Of a stretch of 64,000 bases of DNA, positions 8,447 to 18,035 are shown one piece after another. The position numbers and the translations under genes were made by a program. How positions within the stretch are numbered: position 1 is the first letter of the stretch; each line of letters begins with the position of its first letter. A model generated the notes under the pieces. That model worked only from the letters and a program-made list of their open reading frames with translations, made no database searches and was not told the DNA's origin. The DNA comes from Planctomycetota bacterium. Its GTDB lineage: Bacteria; Planctomycetota; Planctomycetia; Pirellulales; Pirellulaceae. The stretch covers positions 1 through 64,000 of the forward strand of contig JAQBZB010000011.1 of the NCBI GenBank assembly GCA_027622275.1, written 5' to 3'.

Positions 8447-10192
8447 ATGATCATTCGACTGAGCCTCGCTGCCGCAATCTTGCTGGCTGGTGCGTCGGGG
8501 CGTGTCTTTGCTGGTACGGTTCATGTGCCAAAGGATCACACGGCAATTCAGGCGGCGATCGACGCGGCTATGTCTGGCGACACAGTGCTGGTTGCCGTGG
8601 GAACGTATCGCGAGCGGCTGCGACTGAAAGACGGCGTGACGCTGCGGAGCGCCGGCGACGATGCGAAGGGGAAGCTCGGTCTGAAGCGGGCCGAGTCAAC
8701 GATCATCGAAGGCGGCGGCAAGGAGGGCGACGGGCCGGGGGTTGCGATGGCTGAAGGTGCAACTTTCGATGGTTTCACCGTCACCAATGTCGGCGTCTAT
8801 GACGATGCCGAATGGAACAAGCATCATGCGACGCAGGGGAACGATCAGCCGCACGAGCACATCGGGCAGCCGGGTACAGCCGGAATCGGCGTGATCGGCG
8901 TCACCTGCACGATCAAGAACAACATCGTGCATCACATCGGGTATTCCGGCATCGCGATCCAGGGAGCCGATGGCAAACACTGTGCTCCACATGTCCTGCA
9001 CAACGTCTGTTATCGCAACATGGGTGGCGGCATTGGTTCGATGCGCGGCTCGACCGCGATCATTGAGGGAAACACTTGCTTTCAGAATTTCTACGCGGGC
9101 ATCGGCCACGAGGGAGCCAGTCCGCTCGTGATTCGCAACACCTGCTACGAAAACATCCGCGCCGGGATCGGCATCAGCGAGGGAGCGAAACCGGTCGTGC
9201 GCGGCAACAAGTGCTACCGCAATCGCCGCGCGGGGATTGGCACTCGGACCGGACACGATACCAGTCCGATCATCGAAGAGAACGATTGTTACGAGAACGA
9301 CATGGCCGGCATCGGCAGCGAAGAAGAAAGCACTCCGCTGATCCGCAATAACCGGTGCTACGACAACACTCTGGCCGGCATTGGCAGCCGCGATCAGGCT
9401 CGGCCGGTGATCGTCGGTAACAAGTGCTTCCGCAACAAGCAGTCTGGTATCGGCAGCGAAGGTGGCGCTCGGTCACTGATCACCGACAACGAATGCTACG
9501 AAAACGAAACCGCAGGCATCGGCCAACGCGGTGACGCACAGACCACGTTGATCGGCAATCATGTGCATCACAACAAAGCGGCCGGACTCGGTTTTGACGA
9601 GTGTCGCGCTGGCCGATCGGAAGTCGTCAACAACCGCGTGATCGATAACGACAAAGTCGCCGTCGGCATTCATTCCGGCTGGAAGGTGCGGCTGGTCGGC
9701 AATGAGTTGTCTCGCAAAGACGGGCTGCCTCCGATCGTGATGGTCTTCAAGGGGGCCGAAGCCGACTTCGCCAGCAACGCGATTCGAGGCAGCGGCGTCG
9801 CAGGTATCCGAGTCGAAGGGATCATCCGCGTGACGAGCAACACGTTTGATTGCCCCGCGCTCCGCGAGGGAGGCGGCCCGCCGCAATTCGCCGTCTGGGG
9901 TCTGCCCGGCTCCGACGTTGTCTTCAGCAGCAACACGGTCCACGGCTGGCGGCACGCGCTCTCGGCGGAGAAGGCGACCGTCACGGCCTGCGACAACCGG
10001 ATCGCCAACTACGGGTCCGTGGGGATCAAGATCGATCAACCGATCGGCACGCCCGTAGTCGTCGGCAACGTGTTTGAGAGCGAGCGCGAGCGTGTGGGAG
10101 TCGCCATCACCGGTGGCACTGGAATCGTGGACAACAACCGCGTTGAGAAACCCAAGCCGACTGGCTCGAAAGACACCGACGCAAGCAAATAA
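8447..10192 (+). CDS. Secreted right-handed beta-helix protein with a stacked cysteine ladder
   Basis: 581 residues. The start at 8447 has AGGAGA upstream and a signal peptide (LSLAAAILLAGASGRVFAG). Residues about 28-60 (VHVPKDHTAIQAAIDAAMSG) are the typical cap of NosD/pectate-lyase-like beta helices. Residues about 183-365 hold eight near-identical rungs of about 23 residues with consensus AGIGS-x4-Pxixx-NxCYxN. Each rung has Cys between Asn residues: VCY, TCF, TCY, KCY, DCY, RCY, KCF, ECY. These stack into Asn and Cys ladders. Less regular rungs follow to the end. Such helices bind or cleave polysaccharides; no catalytic residues are assigned. The Cys ladder under an ArsR-type regulator is unusual. 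Confidence 0.85.
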   Translation: MIIRLSLAAAILLAGASGRVFAGTVHVPKDHTAIQAAIDAAMSGDTVLVAVGTYRERLRLKDGVTLRSAGDDAKGKLGLKRAESTIIEGGGKEGDGPGVAMAEGATFDGFTVTNVGVYDDAEWNKHHATQGNDQPHEHIGQPGTAGIGVIGVTCTIKNNIVHHIGYSGIAIQGADGKHCAPHVLHNVCYRNMGGGIGSMRGSTAIIEGNTCFQNFYAGIGHEGASPLVIRNTCYENIRAGIGISEGAKPVVRGNKCYRNRRAGIGTRTGHDTSPIIEENDCYENDMAGIGSEEESTPLIRNNRCYDNTLAGIGSRDQARPVIVGNKCFRNKQSGIGSEGGARSLITDNECYENETAGIGQRGDAQTTLIGNHVHHNKAAGLGFDECRAGRSEVVNNRVIDNDKVAVGIHSGWKVRLVGNELSRKDGLPPIVMVFKGAEADFASNAIRGSGVAGIRVEGIIRVTSNTFDCPALREGGGPPQFAVWGLPGSDVVFSSNTVHGWRHALSAEKATVTACDNRIANYGSVGIKIDQPIGTPVVVGNVFESERERVGVAITGGTGIVDNNRVEKPKPTGSKDTDASK

Positions 10193-10202
10193 GGAACACC
10201 TC

Positions 10203-11393
10203 ATGTTGACTGAACCAAGAATGCCCCGACATCGAGCCCTCGTTAAGACGGCCCTGCTGCTGGGCTGCGTCCTGATGGCGAACAGCTCCGTGGTCCGTGC
10301 CGAACCACCAAAACAAGAGACCGAGCCGAACAAGCAGACGTACTTGCTCTCGTGTCGGAGCGGCGATGCGGCCATCGAGATCAAGATCGTCGATCGAGCG
10401 GACATCAAACAAGAACTGCTCGTGGACATCGCCGGCGTGCGGTTGTGGGTGGACAATGCCGAGTCGCTGCAGCGGATTCGCAATCGCGTCTCCAACGCGG
10501 CGGCAGCCCGGCGGCTCGTGGCCGACGATGTGGACAAGACGCTCCGTGAGACCGGTATTCTTCCGGACGCGACTCCCGTACGCGGCGAGGAAGGCAAAAA
10601 GCTTGGCACCGAGAACATGGTGCGGATCAAGGCGGGTGAGTTCACTCGGCCGGGCGAGTTCTGGGATTCGACCGGCGGCGGACTCAACGAAAGGCCGTCG
10701 CGCGGTGACAAGTACCGCGTGCGCGTGGTGGCGTTTTACATCGACAAGTTCAAGGTCACCAACGAGGACTATTGCAAGTTTCTCAACGACGGCAACGAGA
10801 GCTACGCGACGCCCTGGAATCTGCGGATCGCGCGCGCGGTGCTGGGCTCTCACGTCGGCAAGTTTGTGGCGGCCGATCGGTCGCTGGCGAAGAACCCGGT
10901 CGTGTTGGTGAATTGGTATCAAGCCAAAGGCTACGCGGCGTGGGCGGGCAAACGGTTGCCGACCGAGGCCGAATGGGAGTTCGCCGCCGGCGGTTCCGAA
11001 GGTCGCACGTATCCGTGGGGCAATGAACCACCTGACCAAACGCGGGCCGACTTTCCCGTGCAACACAAGCACACGGTTCCGGTCGATTGGTTTCCGAAGG
11101 GAGCGACTCCCGAAGGCGTGTATCAACTGGCGGGCAACTCCGCCGAATGGTGCGCCGACTTCTTCGACACGGCTTCGTATGCCAAAGCGCCTGCCGACGG
11201 CGTGCTGATCAACCCGAAAGGTCCGGAGCAGGGTTTCGATCCGAACTCGTGGTACAAGTTCCGCGTGATGTTCAAAGGCTGGTGCAAAGGGAATCGAGCC
11301 GATCTCCTGACCTGCACGAAGCGTCACGGCCGCCCGCCGTTCGAGGACGCCGACGCGGGCGTCAGTTTTCGCTGCGTCAAAGGCTGCAACTGA
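10203..11393 (+). CDS. Exported FGE-sulfatase-domain protein
   Basis: 396 residues from the ATG at 10203 (AAGGAAC upstream); an ATG at 10221 is also possible. A signal peptide (LVKTALLLGCVLMANSSVVRA) is followed by about 100 residues without a recognised domain and one SUMF1-like domain: MVRIKAGEFTRPGEF, YIDKFKVTNEDYCKFLNDG, RLPTEAEWEFAAGG, YPWGNEPPDQTRADFPV, VYQLAGNSAEWCADFF. Cysteines near the end (GWCKGNRADLLTCTKRHG, SFRCVKGC) do not fall in the usual FGE active-site pattern. The gene starts 11 bases after the beta-helix gene, so it probably belongs to the same transcript. Its domain is related to, but clearly diverged from, the tandem protein at 6361. Confidence 0.85.
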   Translation: MLTEPRMPRHRALVKTALLLGCVLMANSSVVRAEPPKQETEPNKQTYLLSCRSGDAAIEIKIVDRADIKQELLVDIAGVRLWVDNAESLQRIRNRVSNAAAARRLVADDVDKTLRETGILPDATPVRGEEGKKLGTENMVRIKAGEFTRPGEFWDSTGGGLNERPSRGDKYRVRVVAFYIDKFKVTNEDYCKFLNDGNESYATPWNLRIARAVLGSHVGKFVAADRSLAKNPVVLVNWYQAKGYAAWAGKRLPTEAEWEFAAGGSEGRTYPWGNEPPDQTRADFPVQHKHTVPVDWFPKGATPEGVYQLAGNSAEWCADFFDTASYAKAPADGVLINPKGPEQGFDPNSWYKFRVMFKGWCKGNRADLLTCTKRHGRPPFEDADAGVSFRCVKGCN

Positions 11394-11478
11394 GACTGAA
11401 ATCTCCCGGCATCGGTTCGATGCCACAGTTCTGCGTCCCGGACAGCCGATTTCGACTCCGGAGCGTTGAAGCCGTGAA

Positions 11479-13329
11479 ATGACGACACGCTCGCTGATCG
11501 CTGCACACCTAGGTTCCAGGGAAAGAACCACGACTGATCGTTCGAGTTCCCCGACGCAGCAGGTCTCCGAATGGCTGTCGCGATTTGGTGCGGCGCTGGA
11601 TCGGCGGGATTGGTCCGCCGTGGCGGAACTGTTTTGCGACGAGTGCTACTGGCGCGATTTGATCGCCTTCACCTGGAACATCAAAACTCTGAATGGCAAA
11701 GACGACATTCAGACCATGTTGGCCGCGACGATTTCTGACGTGCAGCCCTGTCGCTGGCAGATCGCGGGAGAGGCGACCGACGAGAACGGCGTGATATCCG
11801 GCTGGTTTACTTTTGAGACCGCAGTCGCGAGGGGAAAAGGATATCTGCGTTTGAGAGCCGGCAAATGTTGGACGCTCACCACGATGACGGAACTCAAGAG
11901 TTTCGAAGAGAAACGAGGAGCGACTCGCAGTCTCGGAACGCAGCACGGCGTCTTCAAGAATCGGAAAACCTGGCTGGAGCGAAAGACTTAGGAAGAAGCG
12001 GAATTGGGTGATGTCACTCAACCCTACTGCGTCATCATCGGCGGCGGACAAGGCGGCATCGGACTGGCGGCCAGACTGAAACGCTTGGAAGTGCCGACGA
12101 TCATTATTGAAAAGAATCATCGCACCGGCGATTCGTGGCGGCAGCGCTACAAGTCGCTCTGTCTGCACGACCCCGTGTGGTACGACCACCTGCCCTACCT
12201 GCCGTTTCCCGACCATTGGCCGGTGTTCTCGCCGAAGGACAAGATCGGCGATTGGTTGGAGATGTATGCCAAAGTCATGGAGTTGAACTATTGGCATTCC
12301 ACCGAATGTCGCAGCGCTCAATATCACGCAGACACAAAAGACTGGACGGTGACCGTCGATCGTGAAGGGAAGACGGTCGTACTGCGGCCCAAACACCTGG
12401 TCCTGGCGACGGGCATGTCGGGCATGCCGAATGTCCCGCAGATCCCCGGGGCCGAGACGTTCCGCGGAACGCAACAGCATTCCAGTCAATTCCGCGGCAC
12501 CGACGACTACGGCGGCAAAAAGTGCGTCGTCCTGGGCTCGAACAATTCGGCTCACGACATCTGCGCCGCTTTGTGGGAACAGGATGCGGACGTCACGATG
12601 ATCCAACGCTCCTCGACGCATGTCGCGAGGTCCGACTCGCTGATGGAACTGGCATTAGGCAGCCTGTATTCGGAGTAAGCCGTCCAAGCGGGCATCACCA
12701 CCGACACCGCCGACTTGCTGTTTGCCTCCATTCCCGATCGGATCATGGCCGACTTCCATCGACCCATCTACCAGGAGATCGCCAAGCGAGACGCCGACCT
12801 GTATCAGCGTCTCGAACGGGCGGGGTTCCTGCTGGATTTCGGGGACGATGGCTCGGGGCTGTTCATGAAATACCTGCGGCGAGGATCCGGCTATTACATC
12901 GACGTGCGAGCTTCCGATCTGATTGCCGACGGCCGGATCAAACTGCACAGCGGCGTCAACATCGAGCGAATCCAGGCGGAGTCCGTGGTGCTGACGGACG
13001 GCACCGTCTTGCCGGCCGACTTAATCGTCTATGCCACGGGCTACGGCTCGATGAACGGTTGGCCGGCCCGGCTCATCTCGCAGGAAGTCGCCGACCGAGT
13101 GGGCAAGTGCTGGGGCTTAGGCTCCGCCACCACGAAAGACCCCGGTCCCTGGGAAGGGGAATTGCGCAACATGTGGAAGCCAGCACAGCATCCAGCGCTG
13201 TGGTTTCATGGCGGCAATTTGCATCAATCGCGTCATTACTCCCTGTATTTAGCGCTGCAGCTCAAGGCGCGACAGGCAGGACTTCCCACTCCCGTCTATG
13301 GGATCAGCGAAGTCCACCACCGGGCGTAG
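11479..13329 (+). pseudogene. Flavin-containing monooxygenase with NTF2-like N-terminus, two in-frame stops
   Basis: One reading frame of 617 codons encodes a complete member of the roughly 600-residue NAD(P)/FAD oxidoreductase family: an NTF2/SnoaL-like domain (about 20-160), an FAD Rossmann motif (VIIGGGQGGIGLAARL), the FMO-type TFRGTQQHSS, a second nucleotide-binding motif (VVLGSNNSAHDIC), and the C-terminal YATGYGSMNGW and FHGGNLHQSRHYS. The frame is broken by TAG at 11989-11991 and TAA at 12676-12678, with no frameshift and no missing segment. From memory of the family, Glu is usual at both places (WLER-x2-EAELG; LYSEEAV), so single G-to-T changes would explain both. It is read as a recent pseudogene. 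Fragments could still be made from internal starts at 12004 and 12715. Confidence 0.85.
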
Positions 13330-13376
13330 TAGCTCTTAACGCTCCTCGTTCCTGACAGGCAACCTGAGTCGATGGC

Positions 13377-14714
13377 TCACCCCGGCCGCGGGCCCCCGGG
13401 GTTGATGCCGGTGGGTTGAGGCATATCTTCGGTGATGATCTTCCAGGATGCTCCCATCTCGCGCATCGCGTGAAAATCGCTGGGCTGGTACATGACATTC
13501 AGGTGCGGCGTGGGGAGCAGTTTGTGTTGCTCGAAACGCGAGTCCATCGCGGCGGCGAGCATTCCGGTCACAAGAAGCGTGCGTTCGACGGGATACGGAG
13601 CTTGCGAGCGGCGAATGTGCGTTTGAATCGCGTGCGACAGCGCTTTGAACAGATTCCGGTTCTCCCACGGACCCACATAGAAGCTGGTCGCCAGCGGTTC
13701 TGTTTTTCCTGCGAGTCGGCAGGCGAAGCACCAACGTGTTGAAGCCTTGCCCATACGCAGAACGGTTCCTCGCAGGCCATCGCGGTACTTGATCAGGATG
13801 GCATGCACCGGATGTTGCTTGCCGTCCGCTGGCTCGACAAAGTCCTGGAGTCGACCGACGTCTTTGCCCGCCTGTGCCTGCATCGCGGCTTTGGCCAGCG
13901 CGTAGCTCCATCGTCCGTCGGCAGCTGCTTGCCAAACGGCGTCCCCTGCGAGCAATTGAATCTCGCTGACCCCCGTCTCGCCTCCGCGTCGCGCCTCGAC
14001 CATGGATTGAAGCACTTCCAGGCTGTGGAAGTCGTAGACCTCGGGCGGGCCGCTGTGGATCGAGACCGCCTCTTCAATCACCGCCCTGTCCGGCAATTCC
14101 AACGGCGGACGACGCTGAGCCAACGGCACCGAGCTACCCGCCATGAACGGAATCTTGAGTTCTCGCGCAACTTGCACCATCTCGTCGGCCCAGTCCCAGC
14201 GATACGACAGGTGTTTGTCGCTAAACAGCGGGACGACGCGGCCGCTCTGGCGAAACACCATGACGATTTCGTCGAAGAAGCGTTTCCGCGGGTACATTTT
14301 CACCCCGTGATCGGTCACCGGATAGCTGCCGTGCTCGCCGATCGAGAGCACGCCGTCGACCGCCAGTTCTTTGCCCCCAAGCCGCAAGACCTCCGCAATC
14401 GTCGGGTAGATCGGAATCTTGTACTGCTTCGCGACTTCGCGTGCCATGTCGCGCCCGGCGGGAAACTGGTCGACGTAGAGACCGACGACGTCGATTCCCG
14501 ACTCGGTCAACTTGCCGTTGAAGTAGTACGGCTCCAGAAAGTTCTCCAGGATCACATGAGCATGGCTGCGGTGCGTGAACTCGGTGATCACGGCCGCGAC
14601 GCGCGGACGTTTCGCATCCGCGCCGCTGGCTCGACGAGCGTCTCCGCTAGCGGCGAGCGACAAAGCGCTAGCCGTCGCGAGCCAATCACGGCGATTGAGT
14701 CTTTGGTGATTCAT
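13377..14714 (-). CDS. Tat-exported planctomycete protein of unknown function
   Basis: 445 residues from the ATG at 14714, which overlaps the stop of the upstream FG-GAP gene (ATGA), so the two are probably co-translated. The N terminus has a twin-arginine pattern (LNRRDWLATASALSLAASG). The mature part begins like a Rossmann fold (RVAAVITEFTHRSHAHVILE) and resembles secreted planctomycete proteins sometimes grouped near Gfo/Idh/MocA oxidoreductases, but I do not see a convincing NAD(P)-binding glycine motif. Conserved-looking segments are GEHGSYPVTDHGVKMYPRKR and FVGACV-free helices; no catalytic role can be assigned. A broader role in carbohydrate handling is inferred only from the neighbours. 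Confidence 0.6.
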   Translation of the reverse strand: MNHQRLNRRDWLATASALSLAASGDARRASGADAKRPRVAAVITEFTHRSHAHVILENFLEPYYFNGKLTESGIDVVGLYVDQFPAGRDMAREVAKQYKIPIYPTIAEVLRLGGKELAVDGVLSIGEHGSYPVTDHGVKMYPRKRFFDEIVMVFRQSGRVVPLFSDKHLSYRWDWADEMVQVARELKIPFMAGSSVPLAQRRPPLELPDRAVIEEAVSIHSGPPEVYDFHSLEVLQSMVEARRGGETGVSEIQLLAGDAVWQAAADGRWSYALAKAAMQAQAGKDVGRLQDFVEPADGKQHPVHAILIKYRDGLRGTVLRMGKASTRWCFACRLAGKTEPLATSFYVGPWENRNLFKALSHAIQTHIRRSQAPYPVERTLLVTGMLAAAMDSRFEQHKLLPTPHLNVMYQPSDFHAMREMGASWKIITEDMPQPTGINPGGPRPG

Positions 14715-15484
14715 TGGGGTTTTGTCGAGCCTCTCGAGTTGGGCACACGGTTGTTTCGCCACCAACGCACTTCAGCCACACTGCCCGTGGTGCCGGCGAC
14801 GAGGTCTGGCTGGCCGTCGCCATCGAGGTCGGCGGCAATGATTTGGTTCGCGCGGGGCCAGTTCGTCTTCAAATCGTGCATGATCCACGTTCCCTGTCGG
14901 TTGCCGGGGTTCTGAAACCAGACGGCGCGGCCGTGCGGCGACGCGTAACTGGTGGCCGCGACGTCGAGGTGGCCATCGTCATCGAGGTCCACTGCGATCG
15001 CTTCGCTTGCATCGTCAAAGTCGCCGCCGATCACGTGCTTCTTCCAATCGCCAGCCTTGCTCTTAGGGATATCGTTTTCGTACCAGACGATCTCACGAGT
15101 GCCGATTTGTTGGTCGTGGGAATCCATGCCCAACGCCATCACCACGTCGAGGTCGCTGTCGCCATCGATGTCGGCCGGCATGCCGTGGCCAGGATCGGCT
15201 GACTTGGCATCAATGACATGCCGCTTCCAGAGCATGATTCGAGGGTCGCCGGGATTCTCGTACCAGACGACCAGGTTGGCAACGCGCGCGGTTCTCAGCA
15301 GGTCGGGCTTACCGTCGCCATTGAAGTCGCCAACTCGAATCGTACGTGGCTCGGCAATGTTCTCTTCGATGACATGGAGCTTCCAACTCTCGGCCTGTTC
15401 CGGATCGCCAGGGTTTTCGAGCCACACAAACTTGTTGCTCAGCCGCCAGGTGGCGACGGCGTATCGAGATCCGCCTTGGTGCAT
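14711..15484 (-). CDS. N-terminally truncated FG-GAP/VCBS repeat protein
   Basis: 257 residues made only of FG-GAP/VCBS blades (VGDFNGDGKPDLL, ADIDGDSDLDVVMALGMDS, VDLDDDGHLDVAATSYASP, ADLDGDGQPDLVAGTTG), whose Asp-rich loops bind calcium. It aligns along its length with the last 60% of the complete paralogue at 18181-19398, including the unusual RTIRVxDFNGDGKPD and KxxWPRANQxI segments. It lacks the signal peptide and the first roughly 165 residues. Either the 5' end was deleted or the start at 15484 yields a cytoplasmic fragment. Its stop overlaps the next gene's start. Confidence 0.7.
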   Translation of the reverse strand: MHQGGSRYAVATWRLSNKFVWLENPGDPEQAESWKLHVIEENIAEPRTIRVGDFNGDGKPDLLRTARVANLVVWYENPGDPRIMLWKRHVIDAKSADPGHGMPADIDGDSDLDVVMALGMDSHDQQIGTREIVWYENDIPKSKAGDWKKHVIGGDFDDASEAIAVDLDDDGHLDVAATSYASPHGRAVWFQNPGNRQGTWIMHDLKTNWPRANQIIAADLDGDGQPDLVAGTTGSVAEVRWWRNNRVPNSRGSTKPQ

Positions 15485-15641
15485 CCAAGGGTGGGCAAGG
15501 TCATGAGATCGCGGCCGGCGGCCGCCTCCGATGGCAAACGCAAGATGGTCAGGGCGAGAGCGGCTATTTTACCTCTTCGCCAACCATCCGATAGATAGCC
15601 AGGTGCTTGCCATCGGGAACCGTTATCGTATCGCCGAGCAC

Positions 15642-16868
15642 CTATTCATACCATTTATCGAATCGCTTCCCGACCAATAAATGATATCGCTTCTGTTGGT
15701 CAATGCTCAGCGATCCGATCAGTTCGCCCAACGCTTGGTAGTACAGGCGATCCATTTCTTGCCGGACGACCGCCGACTCCCGCAAGTACGCCTCTTGCAA
15801 TTCATCCACCTTTTCGGCCGTTAGCCCAATCGCGTTTGCAGCGGTTTTTGACAGCAATGGGATGTGCGATTCGCCGCGAACACGATATTGAAATTCAAGT
15901 TGCCGAAGCCGTGTCACTTGAGGCGGCACCAAGATCCCGGCGACCTTTATGTCGTACTGTTCGCGAAGCGCTGCGAGCTCCTTATCGGGTGGACCAATCT
16001 CCGGTAGTCCCCGTGGAATCGCTTGGACTCGTTCGCGTTCGCGCTTCGACAACAGGTTGCGTTCCGCTCGACGATTGTCTTCGTACAGGGCGGAAAGCTG
16101 GTCGCCCTGGTCGTCCAAGACTTCCAGTTCCTTCCGTATACTCGGCTCCAAAACCCTCACCAGCAGGCGACTGATTCCTTTTCCCCTTGTCGAATTGGAA
16201 ACATTCCCGCCCGTGTAAGTCGCGAATTCGACCGTCTGAACTGGTTCACCACTTAAGTCCGCAAGTTTCTGCCTCTGTTCAGGCGGGACTAGACCGTCGA
16301 GGGTTTTCGAGATCCCTTCGGTCAATTGGATGTTCATTTTTTTGAGAACTTCGCGACGCGACTTGACTTCCCTTGCGAATCGAATTCGTTCATCGGCAGG
16401 CAGATCGAGTTCCGTCAATACCGAGTTCCGAGCCAGCGGTTCCAACGAAAGACGTTGTGTTACATATTGTAAGTGGAGTTGCATAAGACGGCGGAACTGC
16501 TCGGGACGCAACACCTTTTCTAAGTTCTTGTAGACTTCCTCGAGAGCACTTCGCATTTCGTTCATTGCTCCTGCAGCCGGATTCTTAAAGTTGTCTTGCT
16601 GCAAGATCATCTTTCGCGAAATCTCCATGGAACGCTTCATGTACGCTTTTTCCAGATCTTGCAGACGGCGAAACTGCAAATCCGAAATCTCCAACTCGTC
16701 GCGTAATGCGACCCTAGCGGGTGCTAAGACCATCGAAATCGCGCTCAGACCATCTGCAGGAGTGCGAATTCGATCGATGCCCTGCGAAGGCGATTCGAGT
16801 GCCGCGATCGTCGCCAACGGAGTGAAAAGAAGAACGACCGTGCAATGTAGGGTTTTGGAATGTCCCAT
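15642..16868 (-). CDS. Secreted helical protein of unknown function
   Basis: 408 residues from the ATG at 16868, chosen because GGAGG lies about ten bases upstream and a signal peptide follows (LHCTVVLLFTPLATIAAL). The mature part is nearly all charged helix with repeated E/R/K/L-rich stretches (SDLQFRRLQDLEKAYMKRSM, LRPEQFRRLMQLHLQYVTQR, LVPPEQRQKLADLSGEP). The pattern recalls planctomycete periplasmic proteins with repeated helical hairpins (L-xx-EQ-xxR), but no named domain is recognised. Confidence 0.6.
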   Translation of the reverse strand: MGHSKTLHCTVVLLFTPLATIAALESPSQGIDRIRTPADGLSAISMVLAPARVALRDELEISDLQFRRLQDLEKAYMKRSMEISRKMILQQDNFKNPAAGAMNEMRSALEEVYKNLEKVLRPEQFRRLMQLHLQYVTQRLSLEPLARNSVLTELDLPADERIRFAREVKSRREVLKKMNIQLTEGISKTLDGLVPPEQRQKLADLSGEPVQTVEFATYTGGNVSNSTRGKGISRLLVRVLEPSIRKELEVLDDQGDQLSALYEDNRRAERNLLSKRERERVQAIPRGLPEIGPPDKELAALREQYDIKVAGILVPPQVTRLRQLEFQYRVRGESHIPLLSKTAANAIGLTAEKVDELQEAYLRESAVVRQEMDRLYYQALGELIGSLSIDQQKRYHLLVGKRFDKWYE

Positions 16869-17066
16869 GGTAAAACTACCTCCGCGTCTCATGTTAAGGA
16901 CCACCGCACCCGTAGCGGCCAGACTCGCAAGGGGCTTCAATCCGAATTTTCGCAAGTTCGGCTAACTGAGTCACGCCATCGTCTCGAAGTCAATCGCAGA
17001 GTCGCGGGGCGCACTTGCCGTCGTCGCGAATTCGTCGCGCCCTGCGTACCCGCGATCAGGCTGACC

Positions 17067-17867
17067 TTACGGGAAGGGCGGCAGATTGGGCACGGCCTCT
17101 ACTTCTGTTGCGTCTGCTGCATCTGTCAGCTCTGTAATTCCAGACGTGGTTCGACTTTGCGGGCCCCAAAAGTGAGGTGGATCCTCAGCAAAACCGACCC
17201 AATACTCCGTTCGGGTCCATTCGATGCCACAGGTTGTCTCTAACTGCCAAAGTTCATAACCCTCCTTCCGCCCGGGAAACTCCGTCTCGAAAACCAAGTC
17301 CTTTATGTACGTGTCGAGGCACATCGTCTGGTCGCTGTCGCAAACAAATTCTTCCGTGTATCCCGAGAGCTTGCACGTTCCGTTCACGAAAGGATCTAGT
17401 GTGCCCTGTATATCCATGAAGTAGCCTTCTCCTGTCCTCTCGTTTTCCCAATGCGAAATGAAACCATCGGCGGAATAGTCGACCTGAGTGTAGTGATACC
17501 AACACTCGCCCTCGACGGCGGTTAACGTAAACTGCGGAATGCCGTTATGCTGAATTAATTCGGTTAGTTCGTCCGTCTCGTTGTCATCCCAGACCTTGCC
17601 AATACCGTTTCCGTCACGTTCATCAGCACTTTGTTCACCGTGCTCATATGTGTATCTCGTTATTGCGTAAGGGGCTATTATTGTACGAATGACCCTGGGA
17701 TTTGAACCTGCTCCCGTGTCACCGAGGACCCGTGGGAACACATCGAGAAGATCTATGGGCCCAACGGACGCCCAGGCTTTCCCGGTTGGCGTTAGGGCAA
17801 TCAAACTTGCCATTGCCTGTAGGACCACAACTCTCCGTACCAACAACCATGATAAATTGCGCGACAT
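17067..17867 (-). CDS. Secreted protein of unknown function, acidic and Cys-containing
   Basis: 266 residues from the ATG at 17867, with AAAGGAG about ten bases upstream and a signal sequence (MSRNLSWLLVRRVVVLQAMA, ending in AWA). The mature protein is acidic and has several Cys (GECWYHY, NGTCKLSG, FVCDSDQTMCLD, TTCGIEW), consistent with disulfides outside the cytoplasm. No family is recognised. The C-terminal tail is low complexity (DAADATEVEAVPNLPPFP). Confidence 0.55.
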   Translation of the reverse strand: MSRNLSWLLVRRVVVLQAMASLIALTPTGKAWASVGPIDLLDVFPRVLGDTGAGSNPRVIRTIIAPYAITRYTYEHGEQSADERDGNGIGKVWDDNETDELTELIQHNGIPQFTLTAVEGECWYHYTQVDYSADGFISHWENERTGEGYFMDIQGTLDPFVNGTCKLSGYTEEFVCDSDQTMCLDTYIKDLVFETEFPGRKEGYELWQLETTCGIEWTRTEYWVGFAEDPPHFWGPQSRTTSGITELTDAADATEVEAVPNLPPFP

Positions 17868-18035
17868 CACCAGACCGCTCCTTTGGCTTCTGCCATAACA
17901 AGAATGAGACTTTACGACCAACGTCGAGCAGTGTAGCGGTCCCCCCCCCTGTCAAGCATTTGATTTCAAGAATATTCGACCAGATTAAGACGCGACCTGA
18001 TGGACGGCCGAGGGCAACTCGCCCGGCACTTCACT

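Noticed and set aside
9473-11531. Long minus-strand frames of more than 400 codons opposite the beta-helix and FGE genes.
   Set aside because: They are antisense shadows caused by high third-position GC; translations are Arg/Ala/His-rich without domains.
11989-12678. Stop-codon reassignment (TAG or TAA read as an amino acid).
   Set aside because: Other genes here end normally at TAA, TAG and TGA, so a general recoding is not supported.
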